64,000 nt of DNA, from the NCBI RefSeq assembly GCF_000003815.2, contig NC_049984.1, positions 25,965,338 through 26,029,337 of the forward strand. Reading direction: 5' to 3'. Origin of the DNA: Branchiostoma floridae. Its lineage: Eukaryota; Chordata; Leptocardii; Amphioxiformes; Branchiostomatidae. The notes beneath the pieces were generated by a model. It was not told the origin of the DNA. It worked only from the letters and a program-made list of their open reading frames with translations, and did not search any database. The position numbers and the translations under genes are program-made. Position 1 is the stretch's first letter. Every line of letters starts with the position of its first letter. Shown one piece after another: positions 10,939-22,440 of the stretch.

Positions 10939-11636
10939 GCTCCTGCTACCATCCACCAGCACCGAGGCGTACCCAAAATGCATCAGGAAGTACCCCGGGA
11001 TCACAAGAAAGAGCACACTGAGGCAAGGCTTAGATTTGGGTTCTTCCTTGAGGTCATGCATGATGCCGTCAAAGACGGGGACGGTGAGAGGCTGATCAGA
11101 CTTTATAGAGTTGCTTTATGTTTTACAGAGCATATGGGCCATACGCAATATGCATATAGCACCTTGCTTCTGCTGGTACAGGTCAATGCCGTGCTGTCAC
11201 CAGCAGAAGCACACAGCTTAAAGTGGAACCTATTTTTCAATGCAAAGGGAGGGGGGAGGAAGAAACATCTCATTGGACTTGCACTTGGAGCATTGTAATA
11301 ACGATCTCAAGAAGTTCTTAAAGGGTATGGGTGCAAACCTTACAGAGGCCAGTGCCGACAGGGTGAGTCGATATCTGGGACCCCTGAGGAAGATTTTGGA
11401 TAATGCCGACTGAGAGTTGCCAGACCCTCTGGCTACCACCATAGTGCCTCAGAAACCCCAGATATTCTGACACAGGTGGAAGTCATCAGGGAGACAGATC
11501 TCTTTAACTTCTCTGCCGGCAGGGCATTTGGCGCTTTCCCAAACTACGACCGAAATCTTTTAGGCTGCATCAAGTGTGCCAACATGTGAGAGTGGATCAA
11601 AGCCAACTTGAAGCTTTGGAACAGAGAATACCCCTA
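10939..11636 (+). pseudogene. DUF6589-type protein, larger broken copy
   Basis: Open reading PKMHQEVPRDHKKEHTEARL, EVMHDAVKDGDGERLIRLYR, ALCFTEHMGHTQYAYSTLLL and LSPAEAHSLKWNLFFNAKGG matches the DUF6589 pattern (GDG.R..R..., GHT.YA, L.P.EAH..KWN...N). A frameshift in the G-run near 11247-11256 separates it from NISLDLHLEHCNNDLKKFL and GANLTEASADRVSRYLGPL. After a stop (TGA at 11410), homology continues with ILTQVEVIRETDLFNFSAGR to another stop. It is inactive. The suggested start is an intron acceptor near TATACAG. Confidence 0.65.
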
Positions 11637-12360
11637 AGTGTTGGCAAACAGTCCCTACACCCATGTGTGTTGAGAAAAGATGGCACTCAGTCAGAAAGGT
11701 GAAGAGACCTGCCTGTGTAAGTATATGTAATTTGTGTTAGATGGCTGAGAGGTATTCATGATAACATCATCATACTATATAAAGCATTTTACAATGTCTG
11801 TGATGCAAAATAGGTATGTTTTATTGTATGATTTAACTTCAAAATGTACACAGTATTGGTGGTTGGTTGTTCTTTTTCAGCTAAATTATTGAACGCTGAG
11901 GAAATAGAAAATAAGCCAGACTGACATTGACGTAAAATGACAACACTTTATTATATATGTAATTCCTTGTTTTTCTTTCTCTTTGTACATAGTATGGATA
12001 TGATCAACTTTCAACCTAGTATTGCTGTCATTTAGTGTCTACAACTTTGTTAAGTCCTGGCATTGCTTCGGCGTCGATGTTGCTGTCCATCTGTGGTAAA
12101 AAGTTCTTTTATCACACTTGTCCGCCAAGATGTTTAATTGTTGTCATTGTGCAAAAAATAACTGAAGAGACATGTCTACATTGTTAGTCAATACAATCTA
12201 TATATTTTCTTTCAAATTCCTTCATTTCTTTCCACAGTAAGGAGTGTGCCTATAGTGCCGTTCTTGCTTCGAGCGCTGGGTCAAAACAACCAAAAAATAA
12301 AGCAGTGCCAATAAAGTAAAATGAACTGACACTTAAGTCTCTCCTGTCATCTACTCTTAG
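11637..12360. other. No supported gene
   Basis: AT-rich, no recognisable domain; possibly intron or UTR between the DUF6589 relic and the next exon-like piece. Confidence 0.35.
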
Positions 12361-12484
12361 CACCAGGCATATAAGCACCCAAAATAAACTTGGTGTTGAG
12401 AAAGGAAAATACCGACTGGATGGGTTGCCTGATGGCTTCGAATTGAACGATGACATAGATATAGATGTTCTCATGCAAGCTTGA
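12361..12484 (+). CDS. Exon-like terminal piece of an unknown protein
   Basis: The acceptor CATCTACTCTTAG is followed by an open reading TRHISTQNKLGVEKGKYRLD, GLPDGFELNDDIDIDVLMQA and a stop TGA. The short acidic end and the clean splice site suggest a last exon. I do not recognise the family. It may belong to the DUF6589 relic upstream or to another element. Confidence 0.35.
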
Positions 12485-12641
12485 ACCACTCCATTTCCAC
12501 AGATATTGGTTGAATAATAAACTGAAAACACAACTCTTAGCCATTTCTTTGACCTAAACTTTTCAGTCTTTTTAACAACTTGTATTGATTCTACTACAAT
12601 AAATTAAGCAATACTATGGCACAATTCCTGGATGTCATCAG

Positions 12642-12805
12642 GTCAAGCTGAAGGAAGCTGTCAGGGTATTGCCGCGAGCATACCTGGCGGAAAACAATAC
12701 CCGTGTGGCATCCCATATTCTTCAGAAAGTGAGGATCGTCAGACCTGTTGGCGGACAGGGAGTAGCGCCCTTGCCTTTGAGCTAGTTCCCCACGCAAATG
12801 AGAGG
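12642..12805 (+). CDS. Exon-like segment, unknown, doubtful frame
   Basis: Between acceptor GATGTCATCAG and donor AATGAGAG|GTACG the sequence reads VKLKEAVRVLPRAYLAENNT and RVASHILQKVRIVRPVGGQG, but the frame meets a stop before the donor. Either it is a relic or the donor is wrong. Confidence 0.25.
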
Positions 12806-13199
12806 TACGTTACTAAAGTTGTGGGTACATAATGTACCATGAAAAGATTTTTTCTCAGTCAATGAATGTATTAAATACTGTCACATAACGATCACATAAA
12901 CGTCTGTCGCTTGTGCAAATGTATATAGATCTTGGTTGTGGATCGGTGGTATCGTATGGAATGGTACAGTAGGCTCGGTATGGTATAATCCACAACACAA
13001 CTGAGAGCCTCGTCTTTTCAATATTGTTAGTTTTAAACGTTTACCCTAATGATTTTAATCAAGAATGTCTATGTGCTATGATTGATTTTATTTAGTTTTT
13101 GGCCATTAGGTCCTGGCTTGCCTTGCAGAGCTGTAGAAACGCATGTAACTTCACATTCATTTATAACTTTCCACACCATCATTGCCTTTAAAATCTATA

Positions 13200-13415
13200 G
13201 GGGTATGAGCTCCCTTGGCAAGAGAGATGATGCAGAGGGCCCTGGACGAGAACCACACTGAAACGATGAAGCTCATTCGGAATCTACGGGAGATGAGGCA
13301 GCAGCCGACCACAGCAGCCACAAACTCGTCCAAGCTGTCACCCGGGCTTTCTGTGTCTTCTTTGCTTGAATACTTAGTTCATGTTAAAAGGACTAAAACA
13401 TCCTGTGCTATCTAA
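13200..13415 (+). CDS. Small charged open reading frame, doubtful
   Basis: Reads AREMMQRALDENHTETMKLI and RNLREMRQQPTTAATNSSKL, a helix-forming pattern, after an acceptor-like CTATAG near 13199. No family recognised; it could be a relic exon. Confidence 0.25.
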
Positions 13416-13561
13416 AAAGCTCGTACAAGTATTCAACTAGCTGCCGAAATTTAGCAATATTAGCAACGTTAACGTATACCACGTTGGCGTAAACAATTAT
13501 CAGTCCCTTTAACGCGATAAGTTACACACGGGCCCATTTTCCCCTCTCATTTCTGGACAGG

Positions 13562-15438
13562 CAAACCCAACATATGCCACGGATTGGACAGACCTCCCAA
13601 CTGCCCAGACCCAGCTTAAAAAGACTTACGATAGATGCGAAGGAGACAGAATCATCAAGACACTCCGGACTTTCGAAGCAAGCTCAGTCCCAGAGCATCT
13701 AAGAGCATGGAAGCTAGTCCGCGAGTTATCTGGCAAAAGACCCGGTGTGATCTTCATCCAGGGAGAAGACAGACTTAATGCCTGGAAAAATCACTTCTCC
13801 AATCTGCTTAACAACGACGTCCCTCAGTCCAGCTCCACTGGAGTTTCAATCATCCCAGTGTTTGACACTAACTACAACATTAGCTGCGATCCCTTCACCC
13901 AGGGTGAAGTTGACTTAGCTCTGAAACAAATGAAAGCCGGAAAAGCCCCGGGTCTGGATGGGCTACCGTTGGAATTGTGGCGACTTCCCAAGACTAGGCA
14001 GTTCCTTACCAAGTTTTGCAACCAAACTCTCTCTGGAAACAGACCTGATGAGTGGGGATTGTCTGGTATAGTCCCAGTCCCAAAGAAGGGTAACCTTACC
14101 CTGCCCGACAACTATAGGGGCATATCCCTCACCCAGATAGCTGCAAAAGTGTACAACCGACTTCTGCTCAACAGAATTAGGCCAGTCGTTGACAAGCTCC
14201 TACGCCCCAACCAGAACGGCTTTCGTCCGTCACGATCAACATCAGCCCAAATCCTGGCTCTACGCCGAATTGTTGAGGAGGTACATAACCATCAAAAAGA
14301 GGCAGTGCTCATTTTCATCGACTTCAAAAAGGCGTTTGATTCGATTAACCGTACCACAATGTTCAACATCCTTGCGGCTTATGGTGTGTCCGCGCCTATA
14401 GTCGACGCCATCAGGGTAATGTACGCCAACACCATCGCTACTGTTCTCACCCCTGAAGGTGAAACAGACACCTTCAACATCAATACTGGTGTCCTGCAGG
14501 GTGATCCCCTTGCCCCATTTCTCTTCATCGTTGCATTGGATTATGCACTGCGTAAGGCTGTCAATACCAACGACGGCCTTACTCTGAGGAGAAGACAGAG
14601 CTCCCGACACCCAGCAGTTGTTCTGCCAGACTTGGACTTTGCGGACGACATCTGCCTGCTTGAAGACACAATCCGTGCCGCGCAAGACTTTCTACACCGT
14701 GTAGAGTCTGCAACCCAGGAGATTGGTCTACTCCTAAATTCGTCTAAGACCATGGTCATGCACATAAACCCTCCTGTTGACCCCCAGGTCTTAAAAGCAA
14801 GAGATGGAACTGTCATAGAGCAAGTCAGCGACTTCAAGTATCTTGGCAGCTTCTCCAATACAGCCTATGATGTCAGTCACCGAATTGGGCTAGCGTGGGG
14901 AGCATCCCATTCCCTCAGAAAGGTGTGGAAGGCTCCAATTCAAAATGCCACCAAGATCAAAGTCTTCAGATCGAGTGTTGAGTCCATCCTGCTCTACGGG
15001 TCAGATTCATGGTCCCTAACAAAAACCCTTTACAAGAAACTTGACGGGAACTATACCCGGCTCCTTCGTGCCACCTTGAATGTTGACTGGAAGAGTCATA
15101 CCACCAACACAGAACTCTACAATGGCCTGCCACGGATAACCAGAGTCATCCGCGACCGACGCCTGGCCCTTGCTGGTCACGTGATGCGTCACGACGAGAT
15201 GGCCGGAAGGGTTCTGCTCTGGCGGCCTGACGACAAGAGAAGACGCGGCCGGCCATCCCTGACTCTTAAGAGGGTAATTGAGGAGGATGTTGGCCTCCAA
15301 GACGGTGACCTCCTGTCTGCCATGCGTGACAGAGCCGCCTGGAGGAACTTCAGTGTCACCGGACGGATGACGGAACTGAAACTGAACTTGGACAGACCTA
15401 GACCCTTGGAGGCTTGTCACACAGGAAATAGACTGTGA
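13562..15438 (+). mobile_element. 5'-truncated non-LTR retrotransposon, reverse transcriptase ORF
   Basis: An open frame of about 625 codons runs from about 13562 to stop TGA at 15436-15438. RT blocks are visible in order: AGKAPGLDGLPLELW, GIVPVPKKGN and NYRGISLTQIAAKVYNRLL, QNGFRPSRSTSAQI, LIFIDFKKAFDSINR, GVLQGDPLAPFLF and the catalytic box FADD (DLDFADDICLLED). Downstream is LLYGSDSWSLTKTL and a C-terminal GHVMRHDE ... RRGRPS region. The latter is common in RTE/Nimb/Ingi-type elements; I cannot fix the clade. No endonuclease precedes it, so the copy is 5'-truncated, and the frame is still uninterrupted, which suggests a fairly young insertion. The sequence just before 13562 mimics a splice acceptor (TTTCTGGACAG). 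Confidence 0.85.
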
Positions 15439-16076
15439 ATATCATCACAAATATCGAAAACGACTGAAGCATTTCTGGTGTACAAACATCCAAAATGTGG
15501 CACATTTCTCATTTAAAATCCAAGCAGATAATCTCCGAAACCAATACTATCTCGTACATATCCCTACTATGATGATTCTTTTCGGACCCTTAATTCGCAT
15601 ATGGTGTATGAGGTTTGAAGGAAAGCACTTATTTAAAAAAAGTGGCTCGAATACAGAATCACGTTAACATTCCAAACTTTTGGTGTAAAGATTCAAAGTA
15701 TAGCACCATACAGACTGATCTGGCTAGAAGACAGTCTATCAAGAGACCAGACTGACAAAACCACGGCACAACAGAAATCTTGGCTATCCAAACAAGACCT
15801 CAAAAACTCTCAAACCTACACAATTCGACAAAGATCTGCAAATCCTCCCAACAGGCATTCTTGTACTTCCGTTGTCAACAGAAAACGAAGCCACGCTAAC
15901 ATGTACGGCCTGCATAAACGAGGAATTTGGCAAGGAATTTTAACATTCCCGTCAAAAGGAGTGACAAGTACCTTCCGTTTGATGAGAACAATATACAGTT
16001 TGACATTTCGGTAGCTCGGAAGAGGTTCGAATTCAACAAAAGCATATAGCAACATAGGGTAGATCAAGCTGTCATT
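15439..16076. other. No supported gene
   Basis: Probably the 3' region of the retrotransposon and flank; I could not place its 3' end or a target duplication. Confidence 0.35.
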
Positions 16077-16325
16077 ATGAACAGTATTTCAACGGATCCC
16101 TTGGATGAAGAAGAAGAGATCCCTGTTGACTTTGAGGAACAACGGGAGAATGGGGATGATGCAACAGCAATTTCCAAACATCTGAGTTCCTTGAGAAGAA
16201 GATGGAAGGAGGAGGAAGAGAAGATGGGAAGAGTAGTGGCAGAAATGCAAGAAAAGCTGGCCAGTGCAAAAAGGGCAGGGAATGCAGAAGATATAGAAAA
16301 GTTCAGAAGATATGTATTACATTAA
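16077..16325 (+). CDS. Small acidic/coiled-coil ORF, unknown
   Basis: 82 codons: an acidic start (DPLDEEEEIPVDFEEQ), then a Lys/Glu-rich helix (RRRWKEEEEKMGRVVAEMQE, KLASAKRAGNAEDIEKFRRY), likely a coiled coil. It precedes the ankyrin-like relic on the same strand and may be an exon of the same broken gene. No family recognised. Confidence 0.35.
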   Translation: MNSISTDPLDEEEEIPVDFEEQRENGDDATAISKHLSSLRRRWKEEEEKMGRVVAEMQEKLASAKRAGNAEDIEKFRRYVLH

Positions 16326-16397
16326 AAAGATAGTCGGTGTAAGATAAGAGATCATGTAGGCCTGCACATTGTACATGTTGTGGCAGAGTTATGAGAT

Positions 16398-16846
16398 GTA
16401 AGCCTGTTGCACCACCTATTGGCTACAGGAGTAGATGTAGACTGTGAGGAAGGGTGTGGGGCTGCTCCCCTATGTCTTGCTGTATTAAGACATGTTTGTG
16501 ACATGAAAAAGTGTCTGTCTGAAACACAGGCAGTGTCTGTGGATGGACCCACCTTCCTACATTTTCTTTCTCCACTTGCCCTTGCCAGGAGAATGGGGCA
16601 CAATGACTAACTTCACAATGTGGAGAGGTCCCTACCACCACCTGGAGAAGATGTTAACCTGTACCGGTACATGCAGTTTGCCAACCAAGGTGAGGAAGTG
16701 ATGAGTAATGTGGACAGTCTGATCAGTCAGATGGAGCAAGTGCAGGTGGGAGAAGAAGAAATTTCATCGAAAGAATGCCCTAAATGTGACTGTGGGAGAT
16801 GGGCTAACGAACAATACGAACAAGAACCACCTGTAGTGTCGACTTA
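16398..16846 (+). pseudogene. Ankyrin-repeat-like relic
   Basis: One frame reads HLLATGVDVDCEEGCGAAPL, CLAVLRH and, further on, SVDGPTFLHFLSPLALARRM, resembling one to two ankyrin repeats (LL..G.DV....G..PL.LAV). After an in-frame TAA it continues PPPGEDVNLYRYMQFANQGE, SNVDSLISQMEQVQVGEEEI and a CPKCDCGRW cysteine motif. The internal stop suggests a relic. It lies upstream of the RecQ-type relic on the same strand. Confidence 0.4.
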
Positions 16847-17728
16847 GCGACGAAGTGGCCTTTAATTGGACATCAGAAATGCCGGGTGACATGCATGCAT
16901 TGGGATATGCTGAAGGGTGCTTTCCGAAATCGTAAGGTCCCGGAGGACTATATCATATAATCACAGAAGTATTCAAAAGGAAGAAGTAAAGCAAGAAACA
17001 TACGGCAAGGACAAATTCAAAGAAAATAATCTCCAGCTAATTAGAGAAGCCAACAGGGACGTTGCTTATTAATATGAGAGTTAGAGTTTGAGGGTTCAGA
17101 CCGTTTCCCATCTGAAGAAGAACTGTCAAGTGAGGAGACAGAAACATCGATGCAGCATCCAAAGAAAGGAGAAGTCACTCAATATCTGGAAATATCCAGG
17201 AACCTGTGTTATGTAAGCTTCATTAAGAAGTAAGAACACCATTGCCGCGTGGGAAACAATGCAATCTTCCACGGAAGGACAACAGGTGTAACAAACAATG
17301 AACTGCTGGACATTCTGCTTTCACCAGAAATGAAGATGCACAGTACAAAGTTGAAAGTGACAAAAATTTCTTATCTCTTTTTTGATAGACATGTCTGCAA
17401 ACTACCATGTAAAATCCGAAGATGCACATGTAGATGCCATGTGTGGCTGGGAATGGGTATGTGGCAAACGCAAATTCTCCAAAGGAAGGGGTAACATTAA
17501 GAAGGAAATCCTATTCCTGTCAATCTGATCCAACACTGAAAAAGGTAGTTGTAAGGGTCAAATATAGCTCAGGGGAAGAACTACAGTGGAGGAACTGAAG
17601 TAAACCCCAGATTGGAATGACAAACCAGCAGCAGAACGGCAAGAGTTGTCCGGAGTCATGAACCTCACATGCAGCATGCATAAATTGTATAATGTGACAA
17701 AAGTCACCTCCATGTATCTGCAGGGTGA
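16847..17728. other. No firmly supported exon
   Basis: Exon-like short readings occur near 17249-17500, but I cannot name them. They could belong to the ankyrin/RecQ relic. Confidence 0.3.
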
Positions 17729-17919
17729 AAGTCAGCCGACATCTATCGGGAGGAGACCAATGGTCGGACCAAAAAACATGTCTATGAAACGGACAAGCTT
17801 CTATGTACGGAATCAAAGAAAGAAATCGCAGAAGGGAAATACTTCAAGGCATACTGTCTTGCGACAGAAGTAGTTGATGTAGCTGGCTGTGAGCTCTTCC
17901 AGCCTATTGTTGGCCCAAG
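17729..17919 (+). pseudogene. Exon-like segment, unknown family
   Basis: Open from 17729 to the donor CCAAG|GTACTT: SADIYREETNGRTKKHVYET, DKLLCTESKKEIAEGKYFKA, YCLATEVVDVAGCELFQPIV. The composition and donor look like a real coding exon, but an acceptor that avoids the TGA at 17726 was not found. Lies between the ankyrin-like and RecQ-like pieces. Confidence 0.35.
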
Positions 17920-18080
17920 GTACTTTATATTTTTGTTAAATGCTATCCCAACATACTGTGGACAGGAGTTTATAAATCTCGTCAACCAGCGGGACAGGAG
18001 ATCCTAAAGGCTCAGCGGACAGGAAAAATATTCAGTATTGTGTAAGGTTAAAGGGGAAGGCGAGGGAGGTGTGCCATGGC

Positions 18081-18615
18081 CAGGTCTGTGACGCGGTTCC
18101 AAAACAAGGAACAGTGCGGCATCATTTATTGCCAGACAGTAGGCGATTATAAGGACATCCACTACCGCCTGCAGAAAACGGGGTAAGTCAAGTACCATGG
18201 CATAGGGACAGGACAGAATGAGAGGGAGGGAAGACAAGTTGGACTAGCAGAGAGGCCTAAAGGATGTGCTAGTAGCAACAAAGGCGGCAGGGGCAGGGAT
18301 TGAAAAACCCGACGTAAGGTTTGTCATTCACCTTGGTTGCAGGAATCAGGACGTGCCGGACGGGACGGAAGGCTGGCGAAAGCAGTCCTGTTCTACAGCC
18401 CAAAGGACAAGTCTTAACACGTGAAGAGGAAAGGAGAGATACAAGGCGAGATATACAGAGCTGGAGCTATCAGAAGACTTTCTGATACCATTAACTTTTG
18501 TGAAACAGAACTGTGCAGAAGAAAGATTTTGTTGGAGGCATTTACAGAAGATACGACCTCATTTGAATCCTACATGTTGATCGTAGTGTTCCTGACCTAT
18601 CCCATACTTGGTTGA
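18081..18615 (+). pseudogene. RecQ-type DNA helicase relic
   Basis: Three plus-strand pieces match the second RecA lobe and zinc region of RecQ helicases. NKEQCGIIYCQTVGDY lies at about 18100. VLVATKAAGAGIEKPDVRFV then IHLG follows (motif V, 18268-18334), directly succeeded, in another frame, by QESGRAGRDGRLAKAVLFYS (motif VI) to a TAA at about 18415. Finally RRLSDTINFCETELCRRKIL (Zn-binding subdomain, CxxxxCRR pattern) ends at 18615. The residues normally between motif V and VI are missing and the frame shifts, so it cannot encode an active helicase. The N-terminal ATPase lobe (Walker A, DEAH) was not found. Confidence 0.65.
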
Positions 18616-19979
18616 ACCTATTAAACCATAATGGTTTTTTGAAACCAATATTCTTCCCTGATCACCACTCCATGTTGTTTTTGTGTTTTGATATGTGTGC
18701 AGTATTTACCTGTAACAGATTCTTTTACATGTAACAGATAAAGAACATAATTGTCCTGCCGCACGACTTACCTGATATTTAAGATTTTTAATATTTTAAT
18801 GGCATATGTGACTTTTTATATAAATTGGAGCCCTAGTATTGTTTTTTTATTGTAATTACACTACGGAGATACCATTTGTGATGTTCAGAACGATTCAGGA
18901 TGTCTAGGATATCATGCAAGCCTGTGCATTTGAATAAAACTTGTCAAAGTTTGTTAGTGGGCCGCATTATTCAATGCATGGTCCTGCAGCAGAAATAATG
19001 CTTTTGTAGTAAAATGCAAACACATTTTCACTGAATTAATTTTTGCCAGACACTATTTTGAAAGATTGGACCATATTTATTCTTACAGTCCCCATTGGGC
19101 AGGGATTCTCAATCTTTGCCTCGACGAAGCGGGCACTCTCGGACAAAAAAACCCTTTTGGATAGGGTGAGAGCCATTGGGCGATGACGTCTTTTCACGAG
19201 AAGAAATTGTGCACAATAGCACCAAAGGGAAGGATCCTGGACTAGGGCTGCTGGATGAGATAAAGGTGGAGGCTATCATAGGTAAGTCAAGTTCCTTAAT
19301 ATGAAGTGAAAATGTTATTTCTTGCAGCCCCTTGATTGAAGCATAATGTAATACAGGTAAGAAGTTGACGAACAGGTATCTCTTTTATGCTTAATTGTAT
19401 CTCTTGTTTATTTTGCCTTTAAGCCTCTCAGCACCATAGTGTATTAATCTGACCTGTCAAATTGAGCGCTATATACAGTCATAGTCATGCTATATACATG
19501 TTTTACAATTATCATCCCAACTTCCGAAATAGAGCGCTACATACTAGTACATTATTTTCCCAACTTCCCAACGAGGAAAAGAGCGCGGACGACACTAAGT
19601 TCCGGAGTTAAGTAGAGGGAGCCATAAATACCAAGGCTAAGACCGTGCGTGGCCACTACAAGGATAAGCCAAAGAAGGGCAACTAAGACGCTAAGTCTTT
19701 TTTTTTCACACGCACAGTTGTAGTTTTATTGATTTAGTATATACCAAACTTACTCTAGTACAGAGTCTCTGGAGAGTTGGTCAACTTGGAGAAGAAACAG
19801 AAAGAGCAGGAGTGTATTAATTCAAGGGATCGGCTACAACCTACTCGGTAATGCCAGTTTCTCCATGTCGCTACATCGACGACAAGCGTGCTGCCCCAAG
19901 CTCGATAAGTATCTGAAATTCCTTCTCGCACCAGAGGTAGGTACGTACGTCAGATTCACTCTTTGGCCCGGACTTTGTT
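18616..19979. other. No firmly supported gene
   Basis: A possible exon ending ATCATAG|GTAAGT near 19281 reads DPGLGLLDEIKVEAIIG. A short reading KAKTVRGHYKDKPKKGN ends at about 19686. Neither is recognised. Confidence 0.3.
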
Positions 19980-20560
19980 AGCCAAGTGACCAAAACAAAA
20001 GCTTCGAAGAAGGCGTTGGACGACGTACCGGGTCCCAAGAAGCCGGCCAGTAGACCGCGACAGAAGCCACAGTATTCGCAGCGATACAAATCCTACTTGC
20101 ACTCGAGCCACTTCGATCGTTACAAGAAAAAAAAAGTACGATAAAAGCAGCTACAACAAGAAAAAAACAGGCTCAGTCGTCGTTCGGTCCCCGCTAAACA
20201 AGGAGTCAAGTTAGTAACACCACATTCTCCACCTCTACGGGCGCCCCCCCCCCCCCCACAGTACTTACAATTTCGTTCAACCTACTTCACCAATCTCCCC
20301 TACGGGCCGCACCAGTTTTTTTCCTACACAATTGGAAACACACCACACAAGATCCGTGGATCCTACGAACAGTACAGGGGTATCAACTGGAACTTCAAAG
20401 AGAGCCCTTCCAGTTCAGAATTCCTATAACCAAAATTCGTTCGGACACAGATTCAGCAGTTGTAGATCTGGAGGTGGAGAAAATGCTGAATGTCTGGGAT
20501 TCCTCCAGGTGTGAGATTTACATCCTAAGGGCAGGCATACAGGCCTATGCCCTCGACTGA
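19980..20560 (+). mobile_element. DIRS-like retrotransposon fragment
   Basis: One frame gives a basic gag-like end (KKPASRPRQKPQYSQRYKSY, HSSHFDRYKKKK). Another frame starting near 20318 gives FFLHNWKHTTQDPWILRTVQ, GYQLELQREPFQFRIPITKI and DSAVVDLEVEKMLN to a TGA at 20558. The F..NW..ITxDPWIL..V.GY..EF pattern, then a helix ending before the RT palm, is the start of DIRS/Ngaro-type reverse transcriptases. The RT palm, RNase H and tyrosine recombinase are absent. A C-homopolymer lies at about 20246-20261. Confidence 0.6.
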
Positions 20561-20835
20561 CAAGGAAGAAGCAAGTTTACGCTTCACCAAGGGTCAAGAT
20601 CAAAAGTCGGTTGCCCGTACAGTTACATACAATGTACCTCAGTCACACTTAAAAATCATGTAACAAATTATGTATAATAATTATGTATAAAAGCAATATG
20701 TACAAATCATGTCAGTGAACCCATAACAGTTTTGAAGGAGATCATTTTAAGATTCCATGAAAAGAATCCACGATAATGACTTCAACGTTGCACACGGAAA
20801 GCAAGCTACTTTAATATTGAATGATTTTGTTTCAG

Positions 20836-20970
20836 GACGCAAAGATCGTTGCTGCGTGTGTAAGTCATCAAGACAGAAGGACAAAGGACTATCTTTCTAT
20901 AGACTGCCAGAGAATCCAGAGAGAAGGAAGTTGTGGTTACGTGCCATAAGGCCGCAGAGTACAGTGACGT
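20836..20970 (+). CDS. THAP zinc-finger half-domain exon
   Basis: After acceptor TTTTGTTTCAG the frame reads GRKDRCCVCKSSRQKDKGLS, FYRLPENPERRKLWLRAIR, then a TAG. CxxC followed by S..D.G.SF...P..P..R..W..AI is the first half of a THAP (C2CH) DNA-binding domain, used by P-element-type and some Kolobok transposases and by host THAP proteins. The second Cys-His pair would be on a later exon, which I could not find. The donor is uncertain. Confidence 0.6.
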
Positions 20971-21733
20971 AGGGGTAAAAAAGTAGTGCGGCCGAAATCT
21001 GGAAGCGCCTGTAAACACTGCAACGTGAGAGACAGCGGGGGATGAGCTTTGCTATATGGTAGTATAAGGAGTCGACTTTCAGGTGGTATGTGTAAGTTTA
21101 TGATGTTTGTTCGTTTGGTGTATAAATGCGCGTGACCTTTACAGCTGCCTGCCTCAGTGAGTCGGCTGCAATTCCGGATGTCCCCGCATGACCCCATTTC
21201 AAAGATTGCGTGAAATTTTAAAAAAACGACAACTTTTTTTGCTTTTCAGTTATTTTGAAGGTTATATCCTCGACTTCAACGTATTAGCTTGTCGCGCTTT
21301 AGAAGTGCACCCTGGTATGGTTTTATCCGCGTCGATGTCAGTCACCTTGTGGTCCTTAACTATAGGAATCCTCATAGGCCGAAAACTGTACTCTGCTACC
21401 TTGAAGGCAAGTTACATGTAACTCCATAAATCATGTAACTAGTATCTATTGAGATCAATTTCACGGAATTGTTGATGAGACATAATCACATCAAAGACTC
21501 TGATCATATTGGGGGGTTCTTGATTAGATTAAATTGTAAAAAAAGGTTATTAATTGAATTGTTTGCTTCTCAATTTGCTTCACGTTTTCTACATTTCAAG
21601 TGGTAGAAAGACCGGATAGTCTAGAAAGAACAACCACAATCAGCTGATAATAAAATGTCATACCCAATATATGTAATAGAATTCGCTATTAGTATATATT
21701 GTCCAAGACTGCTAAAGTATAGTTTTCCCTCAG
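20971..21733. other. No supported gene
   Basis: Open stretches are short and unrecognised. Confidence 0.35.
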
Positions 21734-21863
21734 GTTGGAGACAACTACCGGCAACGAGGCCACACTGACACGGGCTTGACCGATTCCGGACGTGAGGTGC
21801 TGCAGGAGGCACGTCAGGTCACACAGCTGAAAACAAGACCAGCAGCGAGACTACAGTTAAGCG
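21734..21863 (+). CDS. Exon of an unknown gene
   Basis: 130-bp exon between acceptor AGTTTTCCCTCAG and donor TTAAGCG|GTGAGT, open in one frame: VGDNYRQRGHTDTGLTDSGR, EVLQEARQVTQLKTRPAARL. It ends in phase 1, which fits the next exon at 22161. No family recognised. Confidence 0.5.
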
Positions 21864-22160
21864 GTGAGTTTCCTTTAATGATCAATTCTCTTCATGACAC
21901 CACTCTTTTTGTTTTTAAATATCAAAGCGGAAAGCATTCAATCAGATGTTTTGTCACATTTAGGTTAGCCTGGATACCACACACCAGCCCGATCTCAAAA
22001 ATGTCTATTGTGCAGGTTGACATACAAATGTACCGGTAGTTCTTCTTCTCAAGTTTGCCCAAATAGTCACAGGGCAAAAATTCCCACCAAAAGATTATTA
22101 TTAACATCAGAGCTACATTTTTACACCAAAAATATGAACCATTTTGAGAAGCTGTGACAG

Positions 22161-22429
22161 GCGACAGAGGAGGATTTCCCTACCAATGGTATGGCAAGAA
22201 GGATGGAAGCATCACAGTGCATGGGCTGCCTGAGGACAATCGGGGCCTACCATCAGATCTTCCAGCATGTGAAGGCTTGAGTGAGGAAAGTGTCCCGCCA
22301 TCACCTTCGACCTTGGCGGGTGGTGATGGACTCATGACGGCCACTGAAACGGAGTTTCCGCACGAACCATTTCCGGATGCCACTTCCACTTTTGTCAAAG
22401 CCTCTGGCGCCGCAACCACGTTGGCCTGA
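22161..22429 (+). CDS. Exon of the same unknown gene
   Basis: The acceptor GCTGTGACAG|GC joins with phase 1 to the previous exon through a Gly codon. Reads DRGGFPYQWYGKKDGSITVH, GLPEDNRGLPSDLPACEGLS, then an acidic Ser/Pro-rich part to TGA at 22427. The following cysteine-rich ORF is in another frame and could be reached by splicing or after a frameshift. Confidence 0.4.
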
Positions 22430-22440
22430 CAAGAGCGTAC

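Noticed and set aside
14260-15420. Several minus-strand frames of 100-140 codons opposite the reverse transcriptase
   Set aside because: They are shadows of the plus-strand RT ORF with no motif of their own.
19560-19690. Possible 5S rRNA-like or small RNA gene
   Set aside because: A short stretch with TAAGT and GGAG boxes and a T-run nearby looked RNA-gene-like, but the internal control elements and 5S core do not match; a short Lys-rich reading fits as well.
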